This document shows, piece after piece, positions 23,426 to 35,150 of a DNA stretch of 64,000 nucleotides; the stretch's first letter is position 1, and each line of letters opens with the position of its first letter. Below the pieces are notes generated by a model. That model was not told where the DNA came from and did no database searches. It saw only the letters and a list, made by a program, of their open reading frames with translations. Position numbers and translations under genes: made by a program. Source of the DNA: Aegilops tauschii subsp. strangulata (taxonomy: Eukaryota; Streptophyta; Magnoliopsida; Poales; Poaceae); NCBI RefSeq assembly GCF_002575655.3, contig NC_053040.3:362884267-362948266 (forward strand). Reading direction: 5' to 3'.

Positions 23426-25173
23426 TGTTGGAGAACGCAGTAATTTCAAAAAAATTCCTATGCACATGCAAGATCCATCTAGGTGATGCATAGCAACAAG
23501 AGGGGAGAGTGTTGTCTACGTACCCTCGTAGACCGAAAGCGGAAGCGTTATGACAATGCGGTTGATGTAGTCTTACGTCTTCACGATCCGACCGATCCTA
23601 GTACCGGAAGTACGGCACCTCCACGATCTACACACGTTCAGCTCGGTGACGTCCCATGAACTCTCGACCCAGCTGAGTGTCGAGGGAGAGCTTCGTCAGC
23701 ACGACGGCGTGATGACGGTGATGATGAAGTTACCGGCACAGGGTTTCGCCTAAGGACTGCAACGATATGACTGAGGTGGATTATGGTGCAGGGGGGCACC
23801 GCACACGGCTAAGACAATTCTCTGTTCTGTGTTCTAGGGTGCCCCCCCTGCCCCCGTATATAAAGGAGCAAGGGGGTAGGCCGGCCGGCCCTATGGTGCG
23901 CCAAGGAGGGTAGGAATCCTCCTCCTAGTAGGAGTAGGATTCCTCCTTTCCTAGTCCTACTAGGAGGGGGAAGGAAGGAGTGGGAGAGGGGAAGGAAAAA
24001 GGGGGGGGGGCGCCACCCCCCTCCTAGTCCAATTCGGACTCAAGGGGGAGGGGGCGCGCGGCCTGCCCTGGCAGCCCCTCTCTCTCTCCACTAAGGCCCA
24101 TCTAGGCCCACTAGTTCCCCGGGGGGGTTCCGGTAACCCTCCGGCACTCCGGTTTTCTCCGTAATCACCCGGAACACTTCCGGTGTCCGAATATAGCCGT
24201 CCAATATATCAATCTTTATGTCTCGACCATTTCGAGACCCCTCGCCATGTCCGTGATCACATCCGGGACTCTGATCAACCTTCGGTACATCAAAACACAT
24301 AAACTCATAATACCGATCGTCACCGAACGTTAAGCGTGCGGACCCTATACGGGTTTGGGAACTATGTAGACATGACCGAGACACGTCTCCGGTCAATAAC
24401 CAATAGAGGAACCTGGATGTTCATATTGGCTCCCACATATTCTACGAAGATCTTTATCGGTCAAACCGCATAACAACATGCGTTGTTCCCTTTGTCATTG
24501 GTATGTTACTTGCCCGAGATTCGATCGTCGGTATCTCAATACCTAGTTCAATCTCGTTACCGGCAAGTCTCTTTACTCGTTCTGTAATGCATCATCCAGC
24601 AACTAACTCATTATTTACATTGCTTGCAAGGCTTATAGTGATGTGCATTACCGAGAAGGCCCAGAGATACCTCTCCGACAATCGGAGTGACAAATCCTAA
24701 TCTCGATCTATGCCAACTCAACAAACACCATCGGAGACACCTGTAGAGCACCTTTATAATCACCCAGTTACGTTGTGAAGTTTGGTAGCACACAAAGTGT
24801 TCCTCCGGTATTCGGGATTTGCATAATCTCATAGTCAAAGGAACATGTATAAGTCATGAAGAAAGCAACAGCAACATACTAAACGATCAAGTGCTAAGCT
24901 AACGGAATGGGTCAAGTCAATCACATCATTCTCTAATGATGTGATCCCATTAATCAAATGACAACTCATGTCTATGGCTAGGAAACTTAACCATCTTTGA
25001 TTCAACGGGCTAGTCAAGTAGAGGCATACTAGTGACACTCTGTTTCTCTATGTATTCACACATGTACTAAGTTTCTGGTTAATACAATTCTAGCATGAAT
25101 AATAAAAATTTATCATGATATAAGGAAATATAAATAACAACTTTATTATTGCCTCTAGGGCATATTTCCTTCA
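23426..25173 (-). repeat. 5' LTR of the Angela-type element
   Basis: 1748 bp. On the minus strand it begins TGAAGGAAATATGCCC (25173) and ends TTCTCCAACA (23426). TATA-like CGTATATAAAGG is at about 23856-23867 on the plus strand. It contains an inverted CCTCCTAGTAGGAG-type segment near 23920-23970. The whole LTR is present here, unlike the 3' copy. Confidence 0.85.
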
Positions 25174-25723
25174 GGCGGTGGCCGCCACTTTGTATCACGA
25201 GGTGGAGAAGAAGCCATTTGCTTTTAGCCGCTGTTAGGTCATATTTAATGGCAAGCCGAAGTGGAACCAAGTTGTGGCCGACCTCAAGTCCGGCAAGAAA
25301 AGGAATGATGGCTCAAGCTCCAACCAATCAATTGGGTTGGACGATGAAGAGGACGACGTTGTCGTGGAGAATGGAAAATCCACCGTGCCAAAGGAGAACT
25401 GCCAAGTCATGGGAAACAAGTGGGAGAAGGCACGTGCCGCCCGTGATGCCGCGGCTACCAAAATGTCTTCAACATGGACGTGCATTTTTTCGGTTAGGGA
25501 GAGCAAGAAGGAGGAGAGGTACAAGCTCATCTTGGATGTGCAAAAGGAAAGGATGGAGTGGGACCAGAAGAGGGCGAAGAAGAAGCCTGGAATTGAGATG
25601 GAGAAGATTGAGTTAGAGAAGCAACAAGCGGCGATCAAATGGGAGCTTGAGAAGGCCAAGACATTTGGCGACATAGAGATTGAGTTAGAGGCTACCTATT
25701 CTGCACAACTCCAAATGAGCTGA
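25174..25723 (+). pseudogene. PIF/Harbinger-associated gene remnant (NAM-associated/Myb-like C-terminal domain)
   Basis: The frame beginning at the Copia LTR edge reads AVAALYHEVEKKPFAFSRC, then a TAG stop (25235-25237), then continues VIFNGKPKWNQVVADL. After that come an acidic DDEEDD segment, GNKWEKARAARDAAATKM, and a lysine/glutamate-rich coiled coil (ERYKLILDVQKERMEWDQK, MEKIELEKQQAA). This arrangement matches the plant family with a NAM-associated C-terminal domain, which is common as the second ORF of PIF/Harbinger transposons. The N-terminus is cut off by the Copia insertion and the end fuses into an LTR near 25690. A dead fragment; the in-frame stop probably replaces a tryptophan codon. 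Confidence 0.65.
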
Positions 25724-27022
25724 AACTTCACGGAGAATTTTTATGGAATATTTAAGAATTATTGGAGCAAATAACTACCAGAGGGGGCCCACTAGGTGGG
25801 CACAACCCACCTGGGCGCACTAGGGAGCCCAGGCGCGCCCTGGTGGGTTGTGCCCTCCTCGTCCCACCTCCGGTGCCCCTCTTCTGGTATGTATGTCATT
25901 TTGACCTAGAAAAAATGAGGAGAGGACTTTCAGGGCGAAGCACCGCCGTCTCGAGGCGGAACTTGGGCAGGAGCACTTTGGCCCTCCAGAGTGATTCCGC
26001 GGGGGAACTTCCCTCCCGAAGGGGGAAATCATCGTCATCATCATCACCAACAACTCTCCCATCTTTGGGAGGGCAATCTCCATCAACATCTTCAACAACA
26101 CCATCTCCTCTCAAACCCTAGTTCATCTCTTGTGTTCAATCTTTGTACCGGAACCTTAGATTGGTACTTGTGGTTGACTAGTAGTGTTGATTACATCTTG
26201 TAGTTGATTACTATATGGTTTATTTGGTGGAATATTATATGTTAAGATCCATTATGCTATTTAATACCCCTCGGATCTTGAGCATGATTATCATTTGTGA
26301 GTAGTTACTTTTGTTCTTGAGGTCACGGGAGAAATCTTGTTGCAAGTAATCATGTGTTCGATATATTGATGGTATGTATGTTGTGATTCCCTTAATGGTG
26401 TCATGTGAACGTCGACTACATGGCACTTCACCTTATTAGTGCCTAAGGGAATGCATTGTGGAGTAGTTATTAGATGATGGGTTGCGAGAGTGATAGGAGC
26501 TTAAACCCTAGTTTATGCGCTACTTCGTAAGGGGCTGATTTGGATCCAAAAGTTTAATGCTATGGTTAGATTTTATCTTAATACTTTTCTCGTAGATGCA
26601 AATGCTTGCGAGGGGGTTAATCATAAGTAGGAGGTTTGTTCAATTAAGAACATCACCTAAGCACCGGTCCACCCACATATCAAGTTATCAAAGTAGCGAA
26701 CACAAATCAAACCAACATGATGAAAGTGACTAGATGAAATTCCTGTGTATCCTCAAAAACATTTTGCTTATCATAAGAGACCGTTTTGGCTTGTCCTTCG
26801 CCTCAAAAGGATTGGGCTACCTTGCTCCATATTATTTGTCGTTACCGTTACTTGCTCGTTACCAATTATCTTGCTATCAAACTACTCGTTACTTATAATT
26901 TCAGTGCTTGCAGAGAATACCTTGCTGAAAACTGCTTGTCATTTCCTCCTGCTCCTCGTTGGGTTTGACAATCTTACTTATTGAAAGCACTACGATTGAT
27001 CCCCTATACTTGTGGGTCATCA
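25716..27022 (+). repeat. 5'-truncated LTR of a Gypsy-like element
   Basis: The left part (GAGCTGAAACTTCACGGAG) corresponds to the LTR fragment at 48039-48267 near its base 160. The right end, CTTGTGGGTCATCA, is a CA terminus at 27022. No primer-binding site follows, so this is a truncated solo LTR or a 3' LTR remnant. It contains a hairpin (25798-25855) and a run of short CAT/CAA repeats near 26030-26105. Confidence 0.6.
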
Positions 27023-27416
27023 AGGCTGGCGTAGATGCTCTTAGAACTTTCAGTCTACCCAACCATGAAAGCAATAATATCATGCTTCTTCCTAATTCTA
27101 TGACTAAGCAGGCTTAGATCTTCCTTGAAGGAGTGTTTCCATGCTTGAAGTTATATATGGAGTTTGATTTCTCTAGATTTTGCCTTTTCTTTGTGACCAA
27201 ATCTTCCAGCATCCAAGGATAGTGATTTCCATGGCAATGGAGCTGGACTGCCTCTCCAGAGCAAAGACTGATTTCTTCATTGACTCGTGTTATACTTCCT
27301 GACAATATGCGCAGTCATACTTCGTACTGAACAAAGTGATATGAGTTACTAGTCTGTAGTTACTCTTATTTAAATCAACTCTTATGGATGAAAAAAGTAC
27401 ATGAACTGGTGCCCTG

Positions 27417-27523
27417 TAAGTTCATGATAGAAGATAAGGGTGTGAACTACGTAAGTTTGCAGAAATATCTAAGTTCATGACAGAGAAAAGGGTGTGAAGT
27501 ATGTATTGTAAGTTCGCAGAAAG
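27417..27523. repeat. 53-bp tandem duplication
   Basis: Two copies of a unit starting TAAGTTCATGA and containing AAGGGTGTGAA and AAGTT.GCAGAAA begin at 27417 and 27470. They differ at several bases. Confidence 0.7.
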
Positions 27524-28099
27524 AACTTGAACTCTTGATCAAAATGCTTGCATGCACAAACCATGTACATTCACGGATCTATCATTGGTCTCTATCATAT
27601 TCGTGGTATGTATATGTGTGTGTGAATCGCTCGCTTGTAATCGAGAAATAGTTTGTCGCATGGGCAAAGAGCTCTCTACCAATAGACAATTATAAAGTGT
27701 ATTTTCTAAGGGAGAGGATTTATAGCACGCACGCACAGAGGCCACGTGCATTCAGGCTGCCGGATTGCGGGAAGATTCTGAAACTTGTCTATGTGTTTAG
27801 GCTTAATTATTCCATGGATGCAGCTCTGGTGCATCTTTTGGCAGAGATCACATGCCCCACACACCTCATCTTCCATGCTTTTTTATTTTGACTTCTAAAT
27901 TTGAATCTATTATATTTTTGAGCCGAAAGTCTAATTTATATTTCGTTTGCATAATCATGTTCCTTGTGACGAGGGCTTTGAAACAAGACCTCTCTTGAAT
28001 ATGTTTTGACAAGTTTATAAAGCTTCACCAAGTTTCAACTACTAAAACTTGATAGATCGAATGATAAATTCACCAGTTCCAAAAACTTGGACTTCAAGT

Positions 28100-28189
28100 C
28101 TAAACCCTAACCCCTAGCCCCTAAACCATAAAATCTAATCCCTAACCCCTAAACCTTAAGCCCTAAGTGCTAAACACTAAACCCTAAAA
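28100..28189. repeat. Degenerate interstitial telomere-like repeats
   Basis: A run of CTAAACCCTAACCCCTA-like words related to the plant telomere unit CCCTAAA, about 90 bp with many errors. Confidence 0.55.
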
Positions 28190-28337
28190 GAAAATGAAAC
28201 TTGGTACAAACTTAATGTTACGACATTCAAGTTCAATATTTGAAACTTAGTAAAAGAAATTGTCAAAATGTATTCAAGAGTGTTCTTGTTTGAAAGTTCT
28301 CATCACAACAAACACAAATACGCAAACTCAACTTAAC

Positions 28338-28371
28338 ACCCCCCCACCACACACACACACACACACACACC
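28338..28371. repeat. Poly-C plus (CA)n microsatellite
   Basis: Seven to eight C residues followed by roughly eleven CA units. Likely length-polymorphic. Confidence 0.9.
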
Positions 28372-28652
28372 AGTAATCAAGGGCTTATTCCATGCGTGGG
28401 GAGCAAATGTGTGGTTGCATGCATGATGCACCCGCCCGTGCGTGCCCCTACGAATTTATCTATTTTCTAAAGGATGCGCTAAATTGTGTAGTTGCTCTCT
28501 ATTGACACCATTGGCTAGATTCAACCCTGAATCCAACAATATTAATGTCATACTATTAGCTAAGCCACACAATGAACTAATTTTGGTTCAAACATAAATC
28601 ATGAAATACATGGGCGCATTATACTTCTGAATGGAAGGACAATCACCAATAA

Positions 28653-28780
28653 ACCACAAATGGTGACTAAAAAATCTGGTAATGGTTGTTGACTTTGATG
28701 CTTGTTCAAATTCTAAAAGGAGACCACAAACGGTGGCTATGGACTTTGATGGTGTTCAAATTCTAAAAGAGGACCTCCAC
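28653..28780. repeat. Imperfect tandem duplication, about 70-bp period
   Basis: ACCACAAAYGGTGRCT recurs at 28653 and 28723. Each copy is followed by GACTTTGATG and GTTCAAATTCTAAAA. Confidence 0.6.
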
Positions 28781-30670
28781 TGGCTTATGAAAAACATATG
28801 TGTAGGTCCATCATTTAATGATTCATTGGAGCTTAAGAAAATGATAGTAGACGCTGTACAGTGACAACATATTTAAGTGGTAGAGCAATAGATATGCTTG
28901 TTTGGCATTCTACATGCATTTCCTCATACATAAGTTTTTGTGTCACATATACACACAGTTAATGCACTATATAAAGTGACTATATTCTTACAACTGTGGA
29001 AGCCGCTAAGTAAGATGCCGGAGGCCTCAACACTTGCGGCGATGTGTAACAAGCTTAGTCATCATGCAAAGGCTCTCGGGGAGGAGAGCAATCATCATGG
29101 AGAATGATCGATTGAAGTGGCAAGCTATGTCGTATGTTTGTCGTGTGTGTCAACTATTGAGCCTTTGACCCGGATGGGTCTGTATCGAACCTTATTTATG
29201 TTTTCATTGTTCTGATGAAGCTGTCTTTTAAACGCTAAAAAGGGTTCAGTTCACTAAAGCCGGACAAGCGCCTGTTTTCTAAAAACATATACACACGCAT
29301 GAGCCTATTTGGTATATAAAACTGATGTAGGATTGTGTACATCAATCAATGCATTAACAAACCAGCGCAGTGCAATTCCAATGTTTTTTGGGATTTATGT
29401 CGTACCTAAAATCATTTTGTTGTCTGAGTTGTTGAATCAATGGTAGAGTACTCGGTGCGACAATTTGGTATCTTTTTTTTTGCTTTTGCCAATTCGATCT
29501 AGTCATGTGCTTTGCCTATGCGCTTGTGTTGGCGTACCTGTGAAAATTCCAATTATATGTCTGTTTTCACCAAGTTGTGTTGGCTACTGTTATTTATTTA
29601 TGTTTGAAATAGGGTTATTGTTGGCATATACAGCATGTGGCAAAATCAAGTATGAACAGATATGAACCATGGACCTGCGCTCTTGTAATACTTTAATCTT
29701 AGAATATGATGTCAACATGAAGAAGCCATTTACCGTCGTTCAACAGCTCAATTATGAGATCTAAAAAAACAGCTCAATTATGAGATCTTAAGAGCATTTT
29801 TGTTGGAGAAACCGACGTAGCAAATAAGCAACTGACCGGTTTATCCATGTCACCTTTTGACAATTTCAGCTAACTGTGTTTTTTGCTTCGACGTTTTATG
29901 ATGTGTGAAATATATTACAAGCAGAGCAAATCCCATTCTTTTCCACAATAAATTGACTCGCATAGATATCTTTGTGCTGAATCATGCTGATCTGATTTGT
30001 TGTCAAAAAGTAACATAGCGCATGGATCTTTCATCGATCACAGTATCCAACAGATAACAGATTGCCCACCAACTCTTCCCTCTTTTGCTCTTCTCAACGG
30101 CTAACTTCCCCAATTCGTAGTATACTACATATAAACTACAGCCAAAGGACACCACTAAAGAAAAGGGAAATTGGATCCATATGCACGTCCGCATCCTTCT
30201 TAGTTTATCCACCGCCAAATATTTTTATGTCTACAGTTACAAAAGTTACAATGCATTAGTCTCCCGGTGATGTGCAATCCACTCGGCACTTTATATATAT
30301 AAAAAAGGAAGAAAAAGGTACGTGGTGCCTGCTTGCTCTCATAGTAAAACGAGCAATAAGCCAAGCGAATCAACGAGCGGACTTTATGTGCGAAAATGAC
30401 CGTACGTAGCTAGCGAGTAGAACATAATATCGAATCTGACGTAACTGGCGAGTACTATCTAGGTAGCGGCTATAATATGGCAGGCCAGCGCCCAGTGATA
30501 CCACTATCATGGCACACGCATATATACCAGATAGAGGACGATGCCCCGCAACGGCCGGGGTCCATGTATCGACTCCGGATTAACTAGGTTTAGTAACTGG
30601 TATAGTACTGGAGCACGTACCAACCAGCTCACCGGTCATCATGTCTTGAGCCAATGCAATATACTACTCA

Positions 30671-31453
30671 CTAGGGATCGTGGTAGCTCCACAGGCTCTC
30701 CCCCGCCCCCGGCGGGAACGGCCACTCGTCGGAGGCGGTGGGGCTCAGCCTTGGCGGGCTCATCATCATGCCCGCCGCCATGTTGCGCAGCATCTGCGGC
30801 ATCTCGAAGATCGCCTCCTCGTCCATGAAGTCCTCATTGCCCATCTGATGCTGCGGCGTGCGGTCATCGGCGGCGCCTTCGCTTGTTATTGTGCCGTGAT
30901 GTCTCTGCTCCTCCGCTGTCGCGGCAGTCGAAGCAGTGCCATCAGGCGCCTCGCTGCCGTGCGGCCTGTAAAGCTGGGCGGCCGCCGCGGCTGCGGCTGC
31001 GGCCGCACGTATGTCCTCCGGGGAGGCAGACGCGGGGACAGGGCGCGAGGCGGCGGCGCCAGGGAAATTGAGCACGGCGTCGGAGCCGCGCAGCGCGCGG
31101 GCGGCCACGTCATAGGCCGCGGCAGCCATCTCGGCCGTCGGGTAAGTTCCGAGCCATATGCGGCGCGCCTTGCGCGGCTCGCGGATCTCGGAGACCCACT
31201 TGCCGTTTCTGCACCGGATGCCGCGGTAGAAGGGGTGCTTCCCAGTGGACCGCGGCGACGGCTCCCCGGAGCTCGTCGCCGCCAACGCCGTTGCCGTCGT
31301 TGTCCCCACCGTGTCGCCTAGGTGAACCGGCGGGGAATGGGGCGAGGCAGGAGCACCCGGGGAAAGTTCGGTCGCCGGTTCAGCAGCAGCTTGCACTTGC
31401 ACCTGAGGAGGAGCAGCAGCAGACGAGGAGGTTGCTGAAGGCTGCTCAGCCAT
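30671..31453 (-). CDS. AP2/ERF transcription factor, DREB subfamily (ERF025/ERF027-like)
   Basis: Single-exon gene of 260 codons, ATG 31453, stop at 30671. The N-terminus is Ala/Pro/Ser-rich. The AP2 DNA-binding domain spans about residues 75-131: [38 protein letters not shown], then [12 protein letters not shown], with the invariant WLG at 100-102. Then a poly-Ala run (about 150-159) and an acidic C-terminus ([16 protein letters not shown]) ending ESLWSY, both features of DREB group III proteins and likely activation motifs. Valine in WVSEIREP is the DREB-type residue, implying DRE/CRT (GCCGAC-like) binding in the nucleus, often stress related. No stop, frameshift or transposon inside. The surrounding DNA is transposon-rich, but the flanks up to about 3 kb look low copy. 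The exact subgroup is an inference from memory of the family. Confidence 0.92.
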   Translation of the reverse strand: MAEQPSATSSSAAAPPQVQVQAAAEPATELSPGAPASPHSPPVHLGDTVGTTTATALAATSSGEPSPRSTGKHPFYRGIRCRNGKWVSEIREPRKARRIWLGTYPTAEMAAAAYDVAARALRGSDAVLNFPGAAASRPVPASASPEDIRAAAAAAAAAAQLYRPHGSEAPDGTASTAATAEEQRHHGTITSEGAADDRTPQHQMGNEDFMDEEAIFEMPQMLRNMAAGMMMSPPRLSPTASDEWPFPPGAGESLWSYHDP

Positions 31454-31698
31454 GTACCATTAGGGCATACATGCCAGAGCTGCAGTGCGCCTATGAAACT
31501 AGCTAATCTATATGGTGCACGCAGGTGTATGCCAGGGCGGGTAAGCGGTTAAGTACCCGTCGCTTCGGGATGTGTGTGCGCGTGTGCTGCGGGAAGAGAG
31601 TACTCAAAGGCTGGAAGAGGAGGGCTAGGCTAGGTAGGTAGGTGTCAAGAAACGCACGAGGAGAAGGAGAAGCGTGAGATCCGGCATGAGGCCGGGAG

Positions 31699-31707
31699 GT
31701 ATATATG
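31699..31707 (-). promoter_or_regulatory. TATA box of the AP2/ERF gene
   Basis: ATATATACC on the minus strand, about 245 bases upstream of ATG 31453. A pyrimidine-rich leader (CTCACGCTTCTCCTTCTCC) follows, giving a probable 5' UTR of around 210 bases. Confidence 0.6.
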
Positions 31708-34139
31708 GGTTGGTAAAGAAGCGGGGGAGAAGCGTGAGGTCCGCCATGGTGAAAAGCTGATCTCTCCATCGGAGAAGAGAGGAGAGGAGCGCGGCGCCGC
31801 GCGCATGCAGGTGCGGTGAGGAGGCAGCTAGCCAGACCGCGTTGTTTGAGCAGGAGAGTGTGTGTATGGCTTGCGATGAGCTGGCGCCTGAGGAGACTCC
31901 ACCTAACTAATTAAGCATGCTGCCAGTATTAGTAGCAGCTGATCGGGATCGAGTTTACCCCCTGCCGGTGCTCCCTGCTTCGTCTTACCTTCGCGGGGCC
32001 GAAACGAGCAGAGATGGCGACGTCGCTGTCCTAATTGATGGCCCGGCTTTTGTGGGGCTTAATTGGGAATTAAGATCGGACCGCTCAGTGTGATTGCTGA
32101 TAATTTCTCTAGGGGCTGGCGAAAGATACGGCCGGGCCTGGCCCAGCGGGGCAGCTCTCCGTGACTGTGACTGACAGGTGGTGGCCTCCGGATGCCTGCC
32201 AGGTGGGGACTTTTGGTTTGCTCGCTTTTCTTGTCCGCCTTTTTGGCCCTTTGGCCGCTAGCTCCTCGCAAACACGTCGTGTCCGCAGCTAAGCTACGTA
32301 CTCCTGCTACGTTTCGGCACGGCATATATCGGCGCCCTGTGGGCTGTGGCCATTTCAGACCGGGAGTTGACGAATATCCAGCCGATTGTGTTGGACTAGA
32401 CGGGGCGACACATGCATGCACCTGGGGTTGGTGCAGTGCGCACATAGTTTTTCTTTCTTTTTGTACAAATAAGGCTATATATTCTGTAAAGTGATAAACT
32501 AAATCAGTAGTCCATCCATATTATATGCATCCAACTCTTTCTTTTAGGGCTATGCATCCAACTTTAGTTGAACCCCTTTTTCGGTTGAATAAATAGTTCG
32601 ATCGGTACTTGTACGGTTTCCCAAATTAGAAGTCAAATAAAATACTCTGTTCGCAAATAATAATGCTGTAAAGCTACTATTATATGCAATCTATAAGCTA
32701 AGCTAGAGATCCATGCTCTATTCACCCGCCGAAAGCAAGGGTGTATGTCAATGGGGAAGTGTACCATCCAATAGGCAGCATATGCACCTTTTGAAAAGAA
32801 AATTGACCACGTCTATGTTTTGAAATGAGATAGATATACACGCCCAGTCAGAACTCTCATGCGATGAGCCCTTTGGTCGGAACCAGAGTTTCTATAATTC
32901 CGCAAAAACAAAGGACACGGAGTTTCTATGCTCGAGCACACATGTGCTCGTTATCTGGGCGGCTGGGTATGGCATCGTAATGTGGAGCATCAAAATTCTC
33001 TTGCTAGTCCTTTTGTGCATTCATAATAGAGGAAATTTACATATACGTACGCAGTGACTCCTTTGCGGTGGGTCGGGTTAGTGACGGAAGCGCGACCGTT
33101 GTCGATGGTTAGAAGCCGGTCTGTGGCTCATGAGATCATGTCTTTGCCTACCCGTTGATCGGGAGACATGCTTCCCGTTCACTACAGGTATGGGTTGTCT
33201 CCTAACTTGGGCGGCTGGATATTTCCATTGGCAATAACGGTGACCTCGACGACGCGCCTCCTATAGGAGCAAGATGGAGTTCTTCATGAAACTTGAGCTA
33301 TTTTTTTAATCGTGCATTAGATTTGTGGTAGCACTCGCAAAGATCTATGTCTTGTTCCTGGATTTATGTAAGCAGAACCACTGTGCTGGAAGAGGTTAAT
33401 GACACTGGCATTCCCATGGAGCCGCTGCACTATCTGGTCATCGCATCGATCACCCAGCAGCTAGCGCCTATGAGGGGAGTTAGTGCAAACAGCCAGATGT
33501 GTGGCGGAGGGGGCATCAGGCGCTCAAATGAAAGATTCACCTGAAGCATTGGAGCAATATATTAGCCAAATGGCCCTAAGGCTACAGACGGACGTGAAGG
33601 CATGTCATTATTCAGAAGTACAATCTTTGAAAACTCGTCAAGACGCATGCTAGAAATTGTTTCTGACCAAATTCATATGTGCTCTATACATTGCAAATGT
33701 GTATCAACCTGAATGGTGTCTGCTCTAATTTCTATAGCTACTGTCACCTGAACATACAGTCAAATTAGTGTAACAGTTCTGAAGATTATCGTATGTGCCT
33801 TGTCCGTGGGTTGCATTATAAAAACAGATTGATTTAGGCAGTCCCTGATGTGTTAATCATGATATAAAAAAGTGCTTATGAAAAGAACATGTTCACTACA
33901 ACATTATCTGAATTTTTTCCAGTATGCATCATAAGTATGGTATCAATTTTGCACGATATGATAGAGTGTAAGATTTTCTAGTGCGGAGTTGATATTATAT
34001 ATAATGACTCCCATGAATGGTTATGATTTTACCGTCAAGGTGAGGATTGGTGTTGTCGTGCCGGAACGACGCCATGTCCTGATCGCCCTATTGCACTGGA
34101 GAAAGTGATTCTTGGTTTTGCTGGATAATCCTGGGGACA
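31708..34139. other. Upstream region of the AP2/ERF gene and unassigned low-copy DNA
   Basis: 31708-32430 is relatively GC-rich and likely holds the promoter of the AP2/ERF gene. The rest contains no frame with recognisable homology; open frames such as 33347-33544 are short and unsupported. No clear transposon ends. Confidence 0.45.
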
Positions 34140-34720
34140 ATGTCATTGTGCCAAAATTAGGTACAAGCTTTCTTGCTTGACGCAAAGAATGAGATTTCTA
34201 GAGGAGGAGTATAACATTAAGACTCACCCATACATGACTCGGTTGTATGAGATAAGGCACAAGTGGGTCAAGCCGTACTTTAAGGGGGGTTTCTGCGCTA
34301 CGATGTCAAGTGCACAATGGAGTGAAAGCGTGAACCATATACCGAAAAATTACGTGTCGCCCGAGTACCTTATGCATATGTTTGTGAAGAAGTACATGAG
34401 ATTGCAGTTCGAGCATGAATGAGAAGAAAACTATGAGAAGAGGGCGAAATTGTATGATGTTTTCACATTTTCATAGTGCGTATGGTTTCACATATTTTTG
34501 TATATCCCAACTTAGTTAGTGTACCTTTGTTTACAGGGACAGTCGCTTATGAGAGCTAACTTGCCATCGAGAGGCATGTCAGGAAGATATATACAAGAGC
34601 AAAGTTTGAGCAATTTGAACATATACTATACGAATGTGGTGCATACCATGTGGAGGGGATCGAGCAGGGAAAATTGTATCTCGTGATATACACACACGGC
34701 AAAGCTAACCCCCAGATTTG
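34140..34720 (+). pseudogene. MULE/FAR1-type transposase remnant
   Basis: The frame at 34177-34422 reads HPYMTRLYEIRHKWVKPYF, then FCATMSSAQWSESVNH, then a MHMFVKKYMRLQFEHE-like stretch. This is the conserved end of the transposase core shared by Mutator-like elements and FAR1/FHY3-related proteins (consensus KWV-YF-G-F-A-M-S-QRSES-N). Weaker matches continue after the stop in shifted frames to about 34710. Fragment only; catalytic residues lie upstream and are missing. Confidence 0.7.
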
Positions 34721-34724
34721 TAAA

Positions 34725-35135
34725 AATTAAATTTAAATTTCCAAAAATGTTTGTAGATTTTTTAAAATATTTTCACAAAAGTTAAGAAAATATTCACGAC
34801 TCAAAAAGGTTCACAAGTTTTAATAAAAAAACTCATGTATTTGGAAAAGGTTCATGAATTTGGGAAAAAACTTAATGAATTTAAAAACCATTCACCAATT
34901 TGAAAAAAGTCACAAAGTTTTAATAAATTCATGATTTTTAAAAAATCACAAACTTGTAAAATGTTCCTGAATTTGAAAAAAAATGAAATTTTTATATTTT
35001 TCATGATTTTGAAAAGAAAACAACTTTTATAAAAGTTCATAAATTTCAAAAATATACGTAATTTTAAAAGAAAAATGAATAGGAAAAAGAAAAATTAAAG
35101 CGAAATAGAAAAACTGAACAAAATCGGTTGAGAAA
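34725..35135. repeat. AT-rich quasi-tandem repeat
   Basis: About 400 bp built from variants of TTCATGAATTTGAAAAA at spacings around 25-40 bp. Such tracts are common in grass intergenic DNA; origin unclear. Confidence 0.7.
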
Positions 35136-35150
35136 ACCCAGCAGAACTAC

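Larger units (their letters stand above)
5582..25173 (-). mobile_element. Copia LTR retrotransposon, Angela/WIS/BARE1 type, interrupted by a LARD-like element
   Basis: The element is read on the minus strand: 5' LTR at 25173-23426, primer-binding site, leader, gag-protease from 22176, integrase-reverse transcriptase to about 6913, and 3' LTR at 6763-5582. The LTR end reads TGAAGGAAATATGCCC, typical of this cereal family, and the polyprotein has the Copia order gag-PR-IN-RT. A complete 11.7-kb element splits it at 9194-20932. The 3' LTR lacks the part equivalent to 23426-23949 because the left Gypsy element sits there. The left target site duplication is outside the window; the right flank starts GGCGG. 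Coding region broken, so a non-functional copy. Confidence 0.85.
27023..30670. other. Gene-poor stretch with small repeats
   Basis: About 3.6 kb without a frame I can assign. It has ordinary AT content, short decayed frames (for example 28682-28864) and the small repeats listed separately. Near 28980-29280 the sequence has the look of a decayed transposon tail but I cannot name it. Confidence 0.5.

Noticed and set aside
23854..23870. TATA-like sequence read on the plus strand of the Angela LTR as a host promoter
   Set aside because: It lies inside the LTR, whose transcription direction is minus; no plus-strand gene follows.
28320..28372. Possible CRISPR-like short repeats
   Set aside because: Only a CA microsatellite; no spaced repeats, and the DNA is clearly plant nuclear.
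34725..35135. Possible matrix attachment or origin region because of AT richness
   Set aside because: Only an AT-rich degenerate repeat common in grass DNA; no specific motif supports such a role.
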